Assembly: GCA_004431415.1 (NCBI GenBank)
Contig: QPMI01000078.1
Coordinates: forward strand, 124,001 to 188,000
DNA length: 64,000 nucleotides
Direction of reading: 5' to 3'
Source of the DNA: Cyanophora paradoxa
Taxonomy: Eukaryota > Glaucocystophyceae > Cyanophorales > Cyanophoraceae
Numbering within the stretch: position 1 is the stretch's first letter; each line of letters opens with the position of its first letter. The notes under the pieces are model-generated. The model was given only the letters and a program-made list of their open reading frames with translations. It did no database searches and was not told where the DNA came from. Positions 42,691 through 53,500 of the stretch are shown piece by piece. The translations under genes were made by a program, and so were the position numbers.

Positions 42691-45070
42691 ATGCGCACGG
42701 CGGCTCTGCTCGCCCTCGCCCTCGCGGCGTGTGCGCTCGCGCTCGCTCAAGAGGTCGACCTCGACCGCTTCTGCTCTCCGCTGCCTGTCCTCGTTGTCAC
42801 CGCGGGCAAGCACGGCATAGAGTCAGGGAGCGATCGCAGCAACACGCACGTCTCCCTGCACGCGTTCGAGGCGCCCTGCGGCGCCGGCGGGGATCGACGC
42901 CCGCTCTTCGACGTAGATGCCAAGGCCCACGCTCGCACAGACGCACGTCGCGGGTTCGCCTCTCCTCCTTCTCCTCCTCTCGATCGCACTGGGGCTGAAG
43001 CTTGAAAATTTTGCAACAGGTTTCCGGAGTTTAGTGAGCCCGGCTGCAACACACACCCCGCGCGCGCACGGCGCAGTTAAAGCGCCCGCGCGCCGCCGCA
43101 GTGTATGCGCTCAAGACAACAGACTCGGACGGGAAGGAGAAGGCCGTGCCGCTGCTCGGCATGCCCTCGCACAGCCGCTGGGCCCTGTACGGCGCGCTCT
43201 CTGCTGGAGCTGCTCTCTATCCATCGTTCTGGCCCGCCACTGATCCGACGCAGGCTTCCGGCACGGGGACCGGAGCCTCGTCCGCAACGCCGTCTCGTTC
43301 CGCCTCAGCCACGACATCGGGAGGCGCGCCCCCCTTGGCCCCGGCCATACAGCCCGCTCAGCCTGCGGCAGCGTGCTGACGCGGATGCGCCGCCTTCGCA
43401 GGTGGGCCCCGCGGGTGCGCTACGTCGAGGCGTTCTTCGCGCGCGGGAAGAAGGACCGCCCGCAGTACGCCGGTGAGAGAAGCGCCCGCCCCAGTGCGCG
43501 GCCATCGGGCCCATCCGGCGCAGGCGTGTGGCTCGTGATGGAGACCGTGCGCCCCTCCGAGCACCGCGTCGACCTTGGCAACGAGACGTGCGCGCTGTAC
43601 CCTCCCGCCGAGTCGCCCCGCCCGCCGCGCCCCGCTGAGTCGTGCCGCGCAGGGCCGCGGGAGAGGGGAGCCGACCGTGGATCCTGACGTAGCGCGCCCG
43701 GCCCCGTCATGCTCAGCCCCGCCCGGCCCCGCCCCGCCGCGGCTCGAGCGGCGGCGGTGCGCAGCGTGTCTTACGAGAACCTGCGGGACGGGGGCGGCTC
43801 AGTCGAGGCGGAGGCCGCCAAGCGCGCCGCCCGCCAGTGGTGGATCCTCGCCACCGGTGGGCGGCCCCGGCCCCGGCCCCCGGGGCGAGCCGAGCGCGAA
43901 CTTGTACCCTTGGCGGGGGCGTGCAGGGTACAAGTTCGTGTGGCCGCGGCCCAAGGCGGTGGAGAACGGTATCGCGGGAGAGGCCAGGCGAGCGCTCCTC
44001 CGCCTCCGGTCCCGCCGCCTCCGCCTCCTCCGCCTCCGCTGACGGCGCTCCTCCGCCGCGCAGGGACGCGATCGTGGAGCTGGCGGGGCGGGGCCCCTGG
44101 CGGGCCGCCTCCGCCGTGGACCTCGCGAGCTTCGTCGACTACTTCCTCCTGCGGGCCCGCCTCAGGCTTAGGCCTAGGAGGCCCCCTCTGAGGCGGGGCG
44201 GCCGGCCGCGCAGGAGCTGCAGCGGGACGCGGATGGCGTGCGGAAGAACCAGTTCTACGTCCGCCGCGCGGGGGAGCGCGCGCTCAGGATGGGGCCCCTC
44301 TGGGACTGCGAGGTCTGTACCCCCCACTCCCCCCGCTCCTCCCCTTGGAATTTGAGCCGCCCGCAGCTGGGGTTCAACCGGACCTTCCGGCCGGGCTTCT
44401 CGCTGTGCGGGCAGGAGCGCGTGGAGGGCTTCGCGTTCCTGTACCCCGACCTGGACTGCCGCCCCCCGGCCTTCTGGCTCGACCTCCTGCGGGGCACGAC
44501 CTTCCCCCGCGCCGCCGCCAGCCGCTGGCACCAGCTCCGCGCCCCGGGCGCGCCGCTCTCCCCCCCCGCCATTGACGCCCGCGTCGAGGTTCGCCGTACC
44601 CCCTTCCCTTTTTCCCCCATAGCCCTCCTGCCACGGCTTCGCAATCACTTAATTACCCCCCGCGCAGGAGGCGGCCGAGCGCATCCGGCCCGCCCAGGCG
44701 AGCCATCCGCACCCCCCTGCCGCCCGCCCGCCCCGAGTTGATGGGGGGGCGGGGCGGGGTACGTGTGCAGGGGCGGCACGCGCGGCGGTGGCCGGAGGCA
44801 TCGCCGAGGACGACTGCGGACTGGGAGCGGGAGGTCCGCGCCGTCGCCACCTGGCTCCGGGCGCGCACCCCGGCCCCGCCCCGCCCCGCCCGGCCTCTTC
44901 GGGGCTTGCAATTGCCGCCTTTGGCTTATCTCCGCTGCGTGCAGCTGCGGGGGGCGTGGCTGGACCGGCACATCGACTCGCTGGGGGCGGCGGCGCGGGC
45001 CGCGGTCGAGGGCGAGGGCGCGGATGGGGACCTCGACTCGTGGAACCGCGTGCCCCCGCTCGCCCTCTAG
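42691..45070 (+). CDS. Secreted CotH-type protein kinase
   Basis: The ATG at 42691 begins a signal peptide (MRTAALLALALAACALALAQ). Spliced exons follow the CotH kinase order: an N-terminal part with FCSPLPVLVV; VYALKTTDSDGK and LLGMPSHSRWALYG (43.1 kb); DRSLVRNAVSFRLSHDIG (about 43.27-43.32 kb); WAPRVRYVEAFF (43.40 kb); VWLVMETVRPSEHRVDLGNE (43.53 kb); SFVDYFLLR then LQRDADGVRKNQFYVRR (44.13-44.27 kb); the catalytic-type GPLWDCE joined to LGFNRTFRPGFSL (intron near 44313-44367); FWLDLLRGTTF; and C-terminal DWEREVRAVATWLRAR and AWLDRHIDSL. CotH proteins are atypical kinases of the secretory route or cell surface. The usual DFD motif is DCE here, so activity is uncertain. Exon borders approximate. 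Confidence 0.82.
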
Positions 45071-45613
45071 GGGCGCCGGCCCGCCGCCGGGCCGCCGGCC
45101 GCGCCCCGCTGGGCCAGCCTGGCAGGGCCTTGCATGCGAAGGACCCTGGGCCCTGCGGCCCCTGCTGTCGACGTCGCGCTCGAAGCTTTAGCAATAGCTA
45201 GCATGTAGATGTAGATCTGTAATTACGCATAAAGCCTTGCCACTGAACTTGTGACTGAAGTTGCCAGCTGCCATTCAGCAGGCCCTTGCTGCAGATCTAG
45301 AATGGCCAATATATATTAATGTGTTTACACGTACTGCTTCGTCGTAACATCGAAGATATCGATCAGTTTGGTTTCTTAACTTTGGAATCTTTGGATTACC
45401 AGAGGATATTTTTTTTTTTGGTGAATTACCGGCCACAGCCTCTAGTCTACTCCAGCACTGTGGGGGCGTATACAGGCAAGGTGGGGCATGATCGATCGGA
45501 ATTATGTGGAACGGGCGGGATTTGAAGGCGTGATTCTCATCGCAGGGCGATTCGAACACGGAAGGCATGCATAGGAAAGCGTGTATGATAACCACACCGC
45601 TATGAGCAGAGGA
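45071..45613. other. Intergenic, AT-richer
   Basis: No gene recognised. A tRNA-like patch near 45540-45605 was examined and rejected. Confidence 0.5.
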
Positions 45614-45615
45614 TA

Positions 45616-45868
45616 CCGTGTAACACTTAAATATGACGGCATCTGTGATGTCGTTTATAAAACCTGGACTCCCTTGCGCGTGAAATAAGACGCTCCCAAA
45701 TTATGTCGCTATGAAAATAATGAAATTCGAGGTTTGTATGGGGCGCAGTAATTTTGTATGGGGCACAGGAATTATGGCGCTTCCAAATTATGTCGTTATA
45801 GCAAAATTTCGGCGACATAATTTGGGGATGACATAATAAAGTGCGCGTCATATATAAGTGTTATACGG
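45616..45868. mobile_element. 253-bp MITE with TA target-site duplication
   Basis: Terminal inverted repeats of about 23 bases: CCGTGTAACACTTAAATATG at the left and its near-complement ending GTGTTATACGG at the right, flanked by TA (45614-45615 and 45869-45870). Internal perfect inverted repeat CCCAAATTATGTCG / CGACATAATTTGGG. Non-coding. TA duplication suggests mobilisation by a Tc1/mariner-like transposase. It lies 134 bp upstream of the next start codon. Confidence 0.85.
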
Positions 45869-46004
45869 TAAGTCGGAGACTCCGAGCGTGTCGGAGGTTT
45901 GGACACTGTCTTTTCGAATTTTTCGTCCGGACTTCCGAGCACTCTACCCGGGATCATCGGATCGAGGGAGCAGCCACAGACTAGCTATAGCTAGAAAGCG
46001 TACG

Positions 46005-49000
46005 ATGGGCTGCTGCTCGTCGAAGTCGCGCGATCTGCCCGTGCCGACGCGCGAAGTCGTCATCGATTTCACGCCGCAGCCGGGGTCGTTTGCCGCGGTT
46101 CCCGCCCCGGCCGCCCGGCCCGCCCAAGCCGCCGCGCAGCCGTACGCGCAGCAGCCTCCTTATGGCCAGCAGCAGTCGCAGCAGTACGGCCAGCAGGCTA
46201 GCGCTCCTCAGCCCGCCCGGTCGACCGCGATGCCGAGTCAGGAAATCGTGCCCAGCGGCCCGAACGCCGTGAAGGAGCAGCTCGAGCAAGTGATGAAGAC
46301 GCGCACCGTGAGAGTCTTCGTGTCGTCCACCTTCGTACGTCGCGCCCGTCCGCGTCCGACCGTTAAGCTCGGTCCTCGCGCCCCCGCACACACCGACGCG
46401 CAATTCTGTGCAGCGCGATATGCAGGAAGAACGAGATGAGCTGAACAAGGTCCGTTAGGAGCTCCGCGCAGTCCAGTCCGGCAGATCAAATCAGAGCGCG
46501 GCCGGTCACGGGGCCAACGGCGTACCGCAGGTCGTGCCGGAGCTGCAGCAGCTGTGCGCCGAGCGGGAGCTCTTCTTCGTCGTCGTGCGCAAGCGCTCCG
46601 CTCCGCTTCGCCGCCGCCGCCGTTCGATTCGAATCTCTGACCCGTAGAGTTCGTACGCGTACGCGTACAACAGGTCGACCTCCGCTGGGGAGTGCGCCAT
46701 GTCCACAGCTCCGCGGGCGCCTCTCTTGGCCTCCGCGCCTGACGCGGGCCTGCAGGTGACTGCGGAGGAGAGCAGCGGCGGCGAGGTCATCCGCCTCTGC
46801 CTTGAGGAGATCGACAGATCGAGACCCTACTTCGTGTGCATGCTCGGCGAGAGATACGGGTACCCCCGCCTTCCTCTTCCCCCACCTTTTATGCCCTGCC
46901 CGTTTGGAGAGCGGCCGGCAGGTGGGCGCAGCAGGACGGGGCCCCCCGCGACGAGCTGCTGCACACGACCTTCGAACGGGCGATGGCGTCGTACCCCTGG
47001 CTCGCGGGGTACCGGGATCGCTCGGTCACGGAGCTCGAGGTCTTGTACGGTGCTCTGCTCCAGCGCGAGCCCGACACGGTACGCCCCGCCGTACCCCCCT
47101 CCCCTGCGGCCGTACCCCCCGTGACCCCGCCCTCCCCCGCAGAAGCGAACGCTGTTCTTCATGCGGGACCCGCGGTACGCCCAGGGGCGGGACCCGCGCA
47201 CCTTCGACGCCGAGAGCCCCGCCGCCGCCGCCAAGCTCGGCGCGCTCAAGGTACCCCCCGGCCCCGCCCCCGGTCCCCGCACCGCCGTACCCCTCTCCAC
47301 GTATAACCCCCCGCAGGCGGCGGTGCGGGCGAAGGGGTACCGGGTGCACGAGGGGTACAGCAGCGGCCGCGACTTCGCGCGGCTCGCCCTCGACGGCCTC
47401 CGCGCCGTGCGTGGCTCTACCCCTCCCCGCCCCCCCCCCCCAACCCCGTACCCCCCGACGCCTCGCCGCCCGCAGGCGATCTCGGCGGACTTCCCGCGGG
47501 AGGGCGGGGCGCTGGTGCTGGAGCGCGGGGAGGAGGCGGCGCAGCGCGGGGCCCTCGCGGCGGCCCTCGTCGGCAACGTGCCCGACACGCCCGCCCTCGC
47601 CGCCCTCGCCGCCTACGCACGCGACCGTGCGCCGCGCTGCGCCGCTGCTCCCCCTGGGCTCCCAGAGCCCGGCCCGAGCGCGCGGGGCAGCGCAAGGCCT
47701 GCCGCTGGTGGTGCTGGGGGCGCAGGGCGCAGGCAAGAGCGCCCTCCTCGCCTCCTGGGCCAAGACCCTCCCCGGCAGCCTGCCCCGCGGTCCGCCCTCG
47801 TCCTTCCTCCTCTATTTCTCTCCCGCTCACTCCCCTCTCAGGGGCGGTGCTGCTGCACCACGCGGCGGAGGCCTCTTCGGAGAGCGGCCGCCTCACGACC
47901 CTCGCCCGCCGCCTCGAGACCGTCCGCCCTGTACCCCGCCCCCGCCCCTTTCGGCGGTGACGGGGGTACGCGCGCGTGCAGGCGCTGGGGCTGAAGCCGA
48001 CGGTGTTCCGGGCGGGCCAGGGCTCCGAGCTCGCCCACCTCGCCGAGCGCCACCTCGAGGCCGTGCGCCCCGTACCCCGGCCGGCTTCTCCCCCCCACCC
48101 CCCTCACCTGATCGGCCCCGCGTGCGCGCGCAGCAAGGGAAGGCGGGGAACGGGAGCCTGCGGGAGCGGTCGGAGGCGGAGGCGGCGGCCGTGCGGGCCT
48201 TCCCCTCCATCCTCGCCAAGATGCCCCCCGGCAGCGTCCTCATCCTCGACGGGCGCGCCCGTACCCCAGCCCGCTCGCCCGATCTGATCTGATCTGATCT
48301 GATCTGATGTGAGCGCAGGGCGGACTGCCTGGACCCCGAGTACCCCTTCCTCTCGAACCTGGAGTGGCTGCCCCGGCGCCTGCCCCCGGGCCTCGCCCTC
48401 GTCCTCTCCGCCGCCGCCGGACGGCCTCTCGAGGCGCGCACATGCGCTTCGAATTCGATCCTGACGCGAGCCCGAGCCTGACGCGTCGCGCAGGTCGCGC
48501 GGGAGCGGGGCTGGCACGAGGCGGCGCCCTCGGGGCTCTCGCAGGCGCAGCAGGCCCAGGCGGCCCGGGCCCTGCTCGCCCTCTCCGGCAAGAAGCTCTC
48601 CGACCCCCAGGCCCGCCCGCTAGCCTCCCTAGGCCTAGCTATAGCCGAGCCCCCGCGCGGCCGGTCGCGATCCCGAGATGACGCCCCGCCCCGCAGGTGG
48701 CGGCGCTGACCTCCCGCCCCGCCACCGCCTTCCCCCTCTTCCTCCGCGTGCGCCTCCGCGCCGCCCCCCGCTTCGCGTCCCTCTCCCTTGGCTGAGCGGC
48801 GTACCCCCCTCCCCCAGGTGGTGGTGGAGGAGCTGCGCTCGTTCGGGTCGTTCGAGCGGCTGGAGGCGGCCATCGCGGGCCTGGCGGGGAGCCCCTCGCT
48901 CCCCGCCCTCTACCGCGCCCTCGTCCGCCGCTGGGCCGACGACTACCCCGCCGCCCGCGTCCCCCAGGTCGCCTCAATCACCGTACCCCTCTTTCTTCTC

Positions 49001-50511
49001 GTTCGGCGTTGATCGGGTCGGGCCGGGGCAGGCGCTGTCGTACCTGCTGGTGGCGCCGACGGGCCTGGCGGAGCCGGAGCTGCTGGGGGCGACTGGGGCC
49101 CCCGCGCGCGAGTGGGCCTCGTTCTTCGCGCGGGCGCGCGGCTCGCTGCTGCTCCAGTCGGGGCTCTACCGGCTGGGCAACCCGTACCTGCGCGAGGCGG
49201 TGGTCGACGAGTTCGGGATGGAGGAGGGCGGGGAGGGCGCCCGCGCCGCCCACGCCGCCCTCGCCCAGTACTTCCTCGCCGTCCGCGTGCGCCCTAAAGA
49301 CGAAGCTCGATCTGATCTGATCTGATCTGATGTGATCTGATCTGATCTGATCCGCGCAGATGCCGGGGGCGCGGCGGGTGGGGCGGCACGAGAAGGAGCT
49401 GCTGGAGCACCTGCAGGGGTCGGGCGACACGGCGGGGCTCCTTCGCGAGCTCTCCACCCCGCAGGTCCCCGCCCCAGCCCCGCCCCCGCCCCGCTCGCAG
49501 AGAGCCGAGCTCAGTTAACGTTGGGCGGCAGGTCTTCGGGGAGGTGTACGGGCGGGACCCGGCGGCGCTGCACCGCCACTTCGAGTTCCTGCGGGCGCGC
49601 CTCCCCGAGGAGGAGGTCGTGGGCCAGATGCGCGCCCGCTTCCGCGACCTCGCCGGCCTCCACGCCACCGGTGCCCATCGAAGCTAAGCTACAATAAGCT
49701 AAGCTTATAATAAGCTAAGCTGAGCTAATTATAAGCTAAGCTAAGCTATTTATAAGCAAAGCTAAGCTAATTATAAGCTAAGCTGAGCTGAGCTGAGCTG
49801 AGCTGAGCTGAGCTGAGCGCGCTCTGCTTGCGTGCGTGCGTGCCCCTCAGACATGTACGAGGCGTGCGGGCGCTTCTTCGGGGACGTGGGCATGCACGCC
49901 GTGGCGCTGGCCTTCGCGGAGCTCGCGGGGGAGGCCGCCCGGGGGCGCGAGTCCCTCGTCGAGCTCGGCCGCGCCGCCGCCTCCGGCGGGGGCGCCGCCG
50001 CCCTCGCCCTGGGCCAGCGCGACTACCCGTGCGCCCTCTCTTTCCTCTCCTCTCCTCCCTCAGCTTACGCTTTCGTTTCTGACTCGCGCGGCCCTCGCTC
50101 ACGATCAGGCTGATCGCGGAGCCGGCGGAGCAAGTGGGCGCCCCCCAGATCACGGCCATCACGTCCTACTTCATGGAGAACGTAGTGAAGGAGGACGACG
50201 AGTCGCTGCCGCCCCGCGAGAAGGCCCTCCTGGCCCTCGTCAAGGAGCTCCAGAACGGGTCGATGGCGGAGCTGAGCACGGCGGCGGCGGCGCGGGACGC
50301 GCAGGCGGCGGGGATGCGCGAGGCGGACGTGGCGCCCAACCCCGAGCAGGCGCGGGCGGCCGTCACGCAGGGCCGCCTCCTCGTCGATATGGGGCGCCAC
50401 GAGGAGGCCGGGCGCCGCCTGCACGGCGCCCGCGCCGCTCTCGAGCGCGCCGGGCGCACAAAGTCGCCCCCTACCACAACGCGCGTCCCTTGCCTCCCCT
50501 CCTCGCGCCCG

Positions 50512-50546
<35 letters not shown>

Positions 50547-53500
50547 CGGCTTACTCCATCTTCGAATTCGGGATCGGCGCGCGCAGTGCCTGTGCCAGCT
50601 CGCGGAGTTCTACCGTAGCGTTGGCGATGGCGACCGTGCCGTCCGGTGAGCTCACTGACACGGGCCCCGCCTGCTCACTAGGCTCACTGGGGGAACGCTC
50701 GCCCAGGTACACGAACCTGTGCCTGTACTACATGCTCCAGGTGCCCTCGAGCCCGCCTCCACCCCCCCTCCCCCCCTCCCCACCCCCCCCCCTCACGCGG
50801 GGCGGCAGGACCCGCGCTGCGACCTCTCGTCGTGCGCCATCGCGCTGGACCTGAAGGGGGCGATCCTCTCGGCGGCCGGCGAGTTCGAGCGGGCGCTGCC
50901 GCACCTGCGCGCCTCCCTCGACATGAAGCTCCGCGTCCACGGGCCCGCCCACGTCCAGGTCCGCCCAGATCTCATCTGATCTGATCTGATCTGATCTGAT
51001 CTACGCCGGCCAGGTCTACTCGTCGTACAACCACCTGGGGAACGCGTACCGGGCGCTGGGGATGGACGGGCGGGCGCGGGAGCTGCTCGAGCAGTCCGCC
51101 GCGGGCTTCGAGGCGGCGCTGGGCCCCAGCAGCCCGGCCCTCGCCGGCGCCCTCAACAACCTGGCCCTCGTCCTCCACGCGATGGGGCGCCCCGAGGAGG
51201 CCGCCGCGCGCATGCGCCGCTGCGTCGCCATCGAGGAGGGCCTCTACGGTGCCCGCAGGTCGGCCCCGCCCCCGCCCCGCCCCGCCCCGCCCCGCTCTCA
51301 CTGGTACCTTCACCCTAACCTGCGGGTCCCGCAGCGAGCGGGTGGCGGCATCGTACTGCAACCTCGGCACCATCCTCGAGGAGTCCAAGGCGCGCCCCGG
51401 CCCGGCCCGCCTTCTTCGCCCGGCCCGCGCGGCCTCTGACGGCGCCGACCTCGCCGCCCCGATGAGCAGAACCTCGACGAGGCGATCGGGGCGTTCGAGG
51501 CGGCGCGGCGGGCCGGCGGGCGCCCGTACGAGGAGGCCTGCGCCGTCGACGTCGCTGTGCGCCCCCGCTCTAACTCTAGCTCAATGTATAAGCTGGGCTC
51601 ACCCGTTTATCTACATCTTTGGCCAGTCTCACCCGCGCTCGACCCCGCAGCGGTGCCACGCGAAGGCGGGCCGGGCGCAGGAGGCGCTGCAGCTGCTGCG
51701 GGGCGCCCCCGGCGCGCCCGGCGCCGGCGATCTCCTCCGCCGCATCAACGAGCGCGCCGACCTCGACGAGGACGAGGTCGCCGCCCGCTCCCCGCCCGCC
51801 CCGGCGACGCGCATCCCGCTGGGGCAGGGCGGCGCCGGCGCCGGCCCCGCCCTCGTCTCCCGCTGCGACGGCCTCCCCGGCCTCGTCCTCGCCGCCTGCG
51901 GCCGCGCCGTCTACGCCCTCGGCGGGGGCGCCGCCGCCGCCCGCCGCCCGCAGCAGGTGGCGGCGCTGCCGGACGCCTGCCCGGGCCCGCCTCGTGCCTG
52001 CACGCCGCCGCCTCCGGCGACCGCGTCGTCGTCGCCGTCGGCACGGCCGCCGGCGGCCTCGCCGCCTTCGTCCTCCCGAAGGCCGCGCTGGCGTCGGGGC
52101 CCCGGCGCAGGGCCAGGTGGCCCTGGCGGCGGCGTCGGTTCCGGGCGCCGAGGGCCCCGTCACGCTCGTCGCGGCGAACATGGACGGCTGCCGCGCCGTC
52201 GCCGCGCACGCGGCGCCGTCGCCTGCGTCTTCGCCCTCGACGCCGCCGGCGCGGGGCGGCGCCGGCGCCGGCGGTGCTGCGCGGCCACACGCGCCCGATC
52301 GCGGCGATGGCGGCCTACTCGCGCAAGCCGCGCCTCGTGACGGCCGGCGCCGACGAGACGCTGCGGATGTGGCGGCTCGAGGGCGGGGCCGGCGGCGCGC
52401 AGGCGGCGTGGGCGGCGGACCGGGCGCAGGGCCGCTTCGTGGGGGTCTCCCTGCACGAGGAGGAGACCGACCTCCACACCGCCTCCGACGAGTGCGTGAT
52501 CGCCGTTGCTGCCTGTTTCCCTTTGGCTCGGGGCCCGAAAACGACGCCCCTGACCATGACGGGCGGGCAGTTGCACGCTGCGGAGCTGGGACGACGACGA
52601 GGGCATGTGCGCCTACGTCCGCCACGTCGCCGCCGTCCGCCCCCCGCCGTCCGCCCCCCGCCCCCCGCCCCAGCGGCGGCCCGAGCTCGGCCGGCGCAGC
52701 CGACGGGGCTGGTGGCGAGCTCGACGCTGCGGCGGGTGGCGGTGCCCTGCGCCAACGGCTCCCTCCACCTCTACTCCCTGCCCCGCCTCAGTGCTCAGAT
52801 TCGATTCGATCTTTGTGTGCCTCCGCCCTGCGCTCCGCTCCGCTGATCGCGACGCGGCCGGCAGTGTCGCTGGGGCGGTTGGAGTCGGCGGCGGCGCGGG
52901 CCGCCGGCCCCGTCCGCTGCGCCGCCCTCGCCGACTTCCAGGTACCCCCCCCCTCCCCGCAGGATTCTCTTCCCCCCTTCTGACTCCTTCCCCCCCCCCA
53001 GCTGGGGTACGCGGCGGTGACGGCGCACGCGGACGGCACCGTACTCCTCCACGCCGGCATCCTCGACAAGTGCGCCCGCCCCGCCCTGTACCTCTCCCTC
53101 CGTCGTTTCTTCAGCTCCTGCCCGTACCCGTTCCTCCCTCCGTCTCACCTCCAGATCTCCACGTACCCCTTTCCACCTTTCTCCCGCTTCTCCCTGTACC
53201 TCTCTTTCCCTTCGTCCTGTACCGCCCTTTTCGTCATGTACCCCTCTCGCTTTGCTCTCCGAGCCCCACCTAAGTCCCCTTCCCTGGCCTGTACCCCCGC
53301 CCTCGAGCTGCCTCGCCTGATCTCCCCCCCCCCCCCCCCCCCCCCCCCCCCCGCAGGGTGCAGCGGAAGGTGGTGGCGCGGGTGCAGGGCGGGGCGACGG
53401 GCGCCGCGATCCTGCCCCGCGAGCGCCTCGCGGTCGTCTCGGACGCGACGGGGGCCCTCCACGTCGCCGACTTCTCCCAGTGGCTCCCCCCCGACCAGGC

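Noticed and set aside
45535-45610. tRNA-like segment on the minus strand with A-box-like TAGCGGTGTGG and B-box-like GTTCGAATC
   Set aside because: The T stem and anticodon stem do not pair and the acceptor stem has a mismatch, so it is not a credible tRNA; at most a decayed tRNA-derived sequence.
49684-49818. CRISPR-like or satellite array
   Set aside because: Simple pentamer microsatellite without spacers, inside an intron of a eukaryotic gene.
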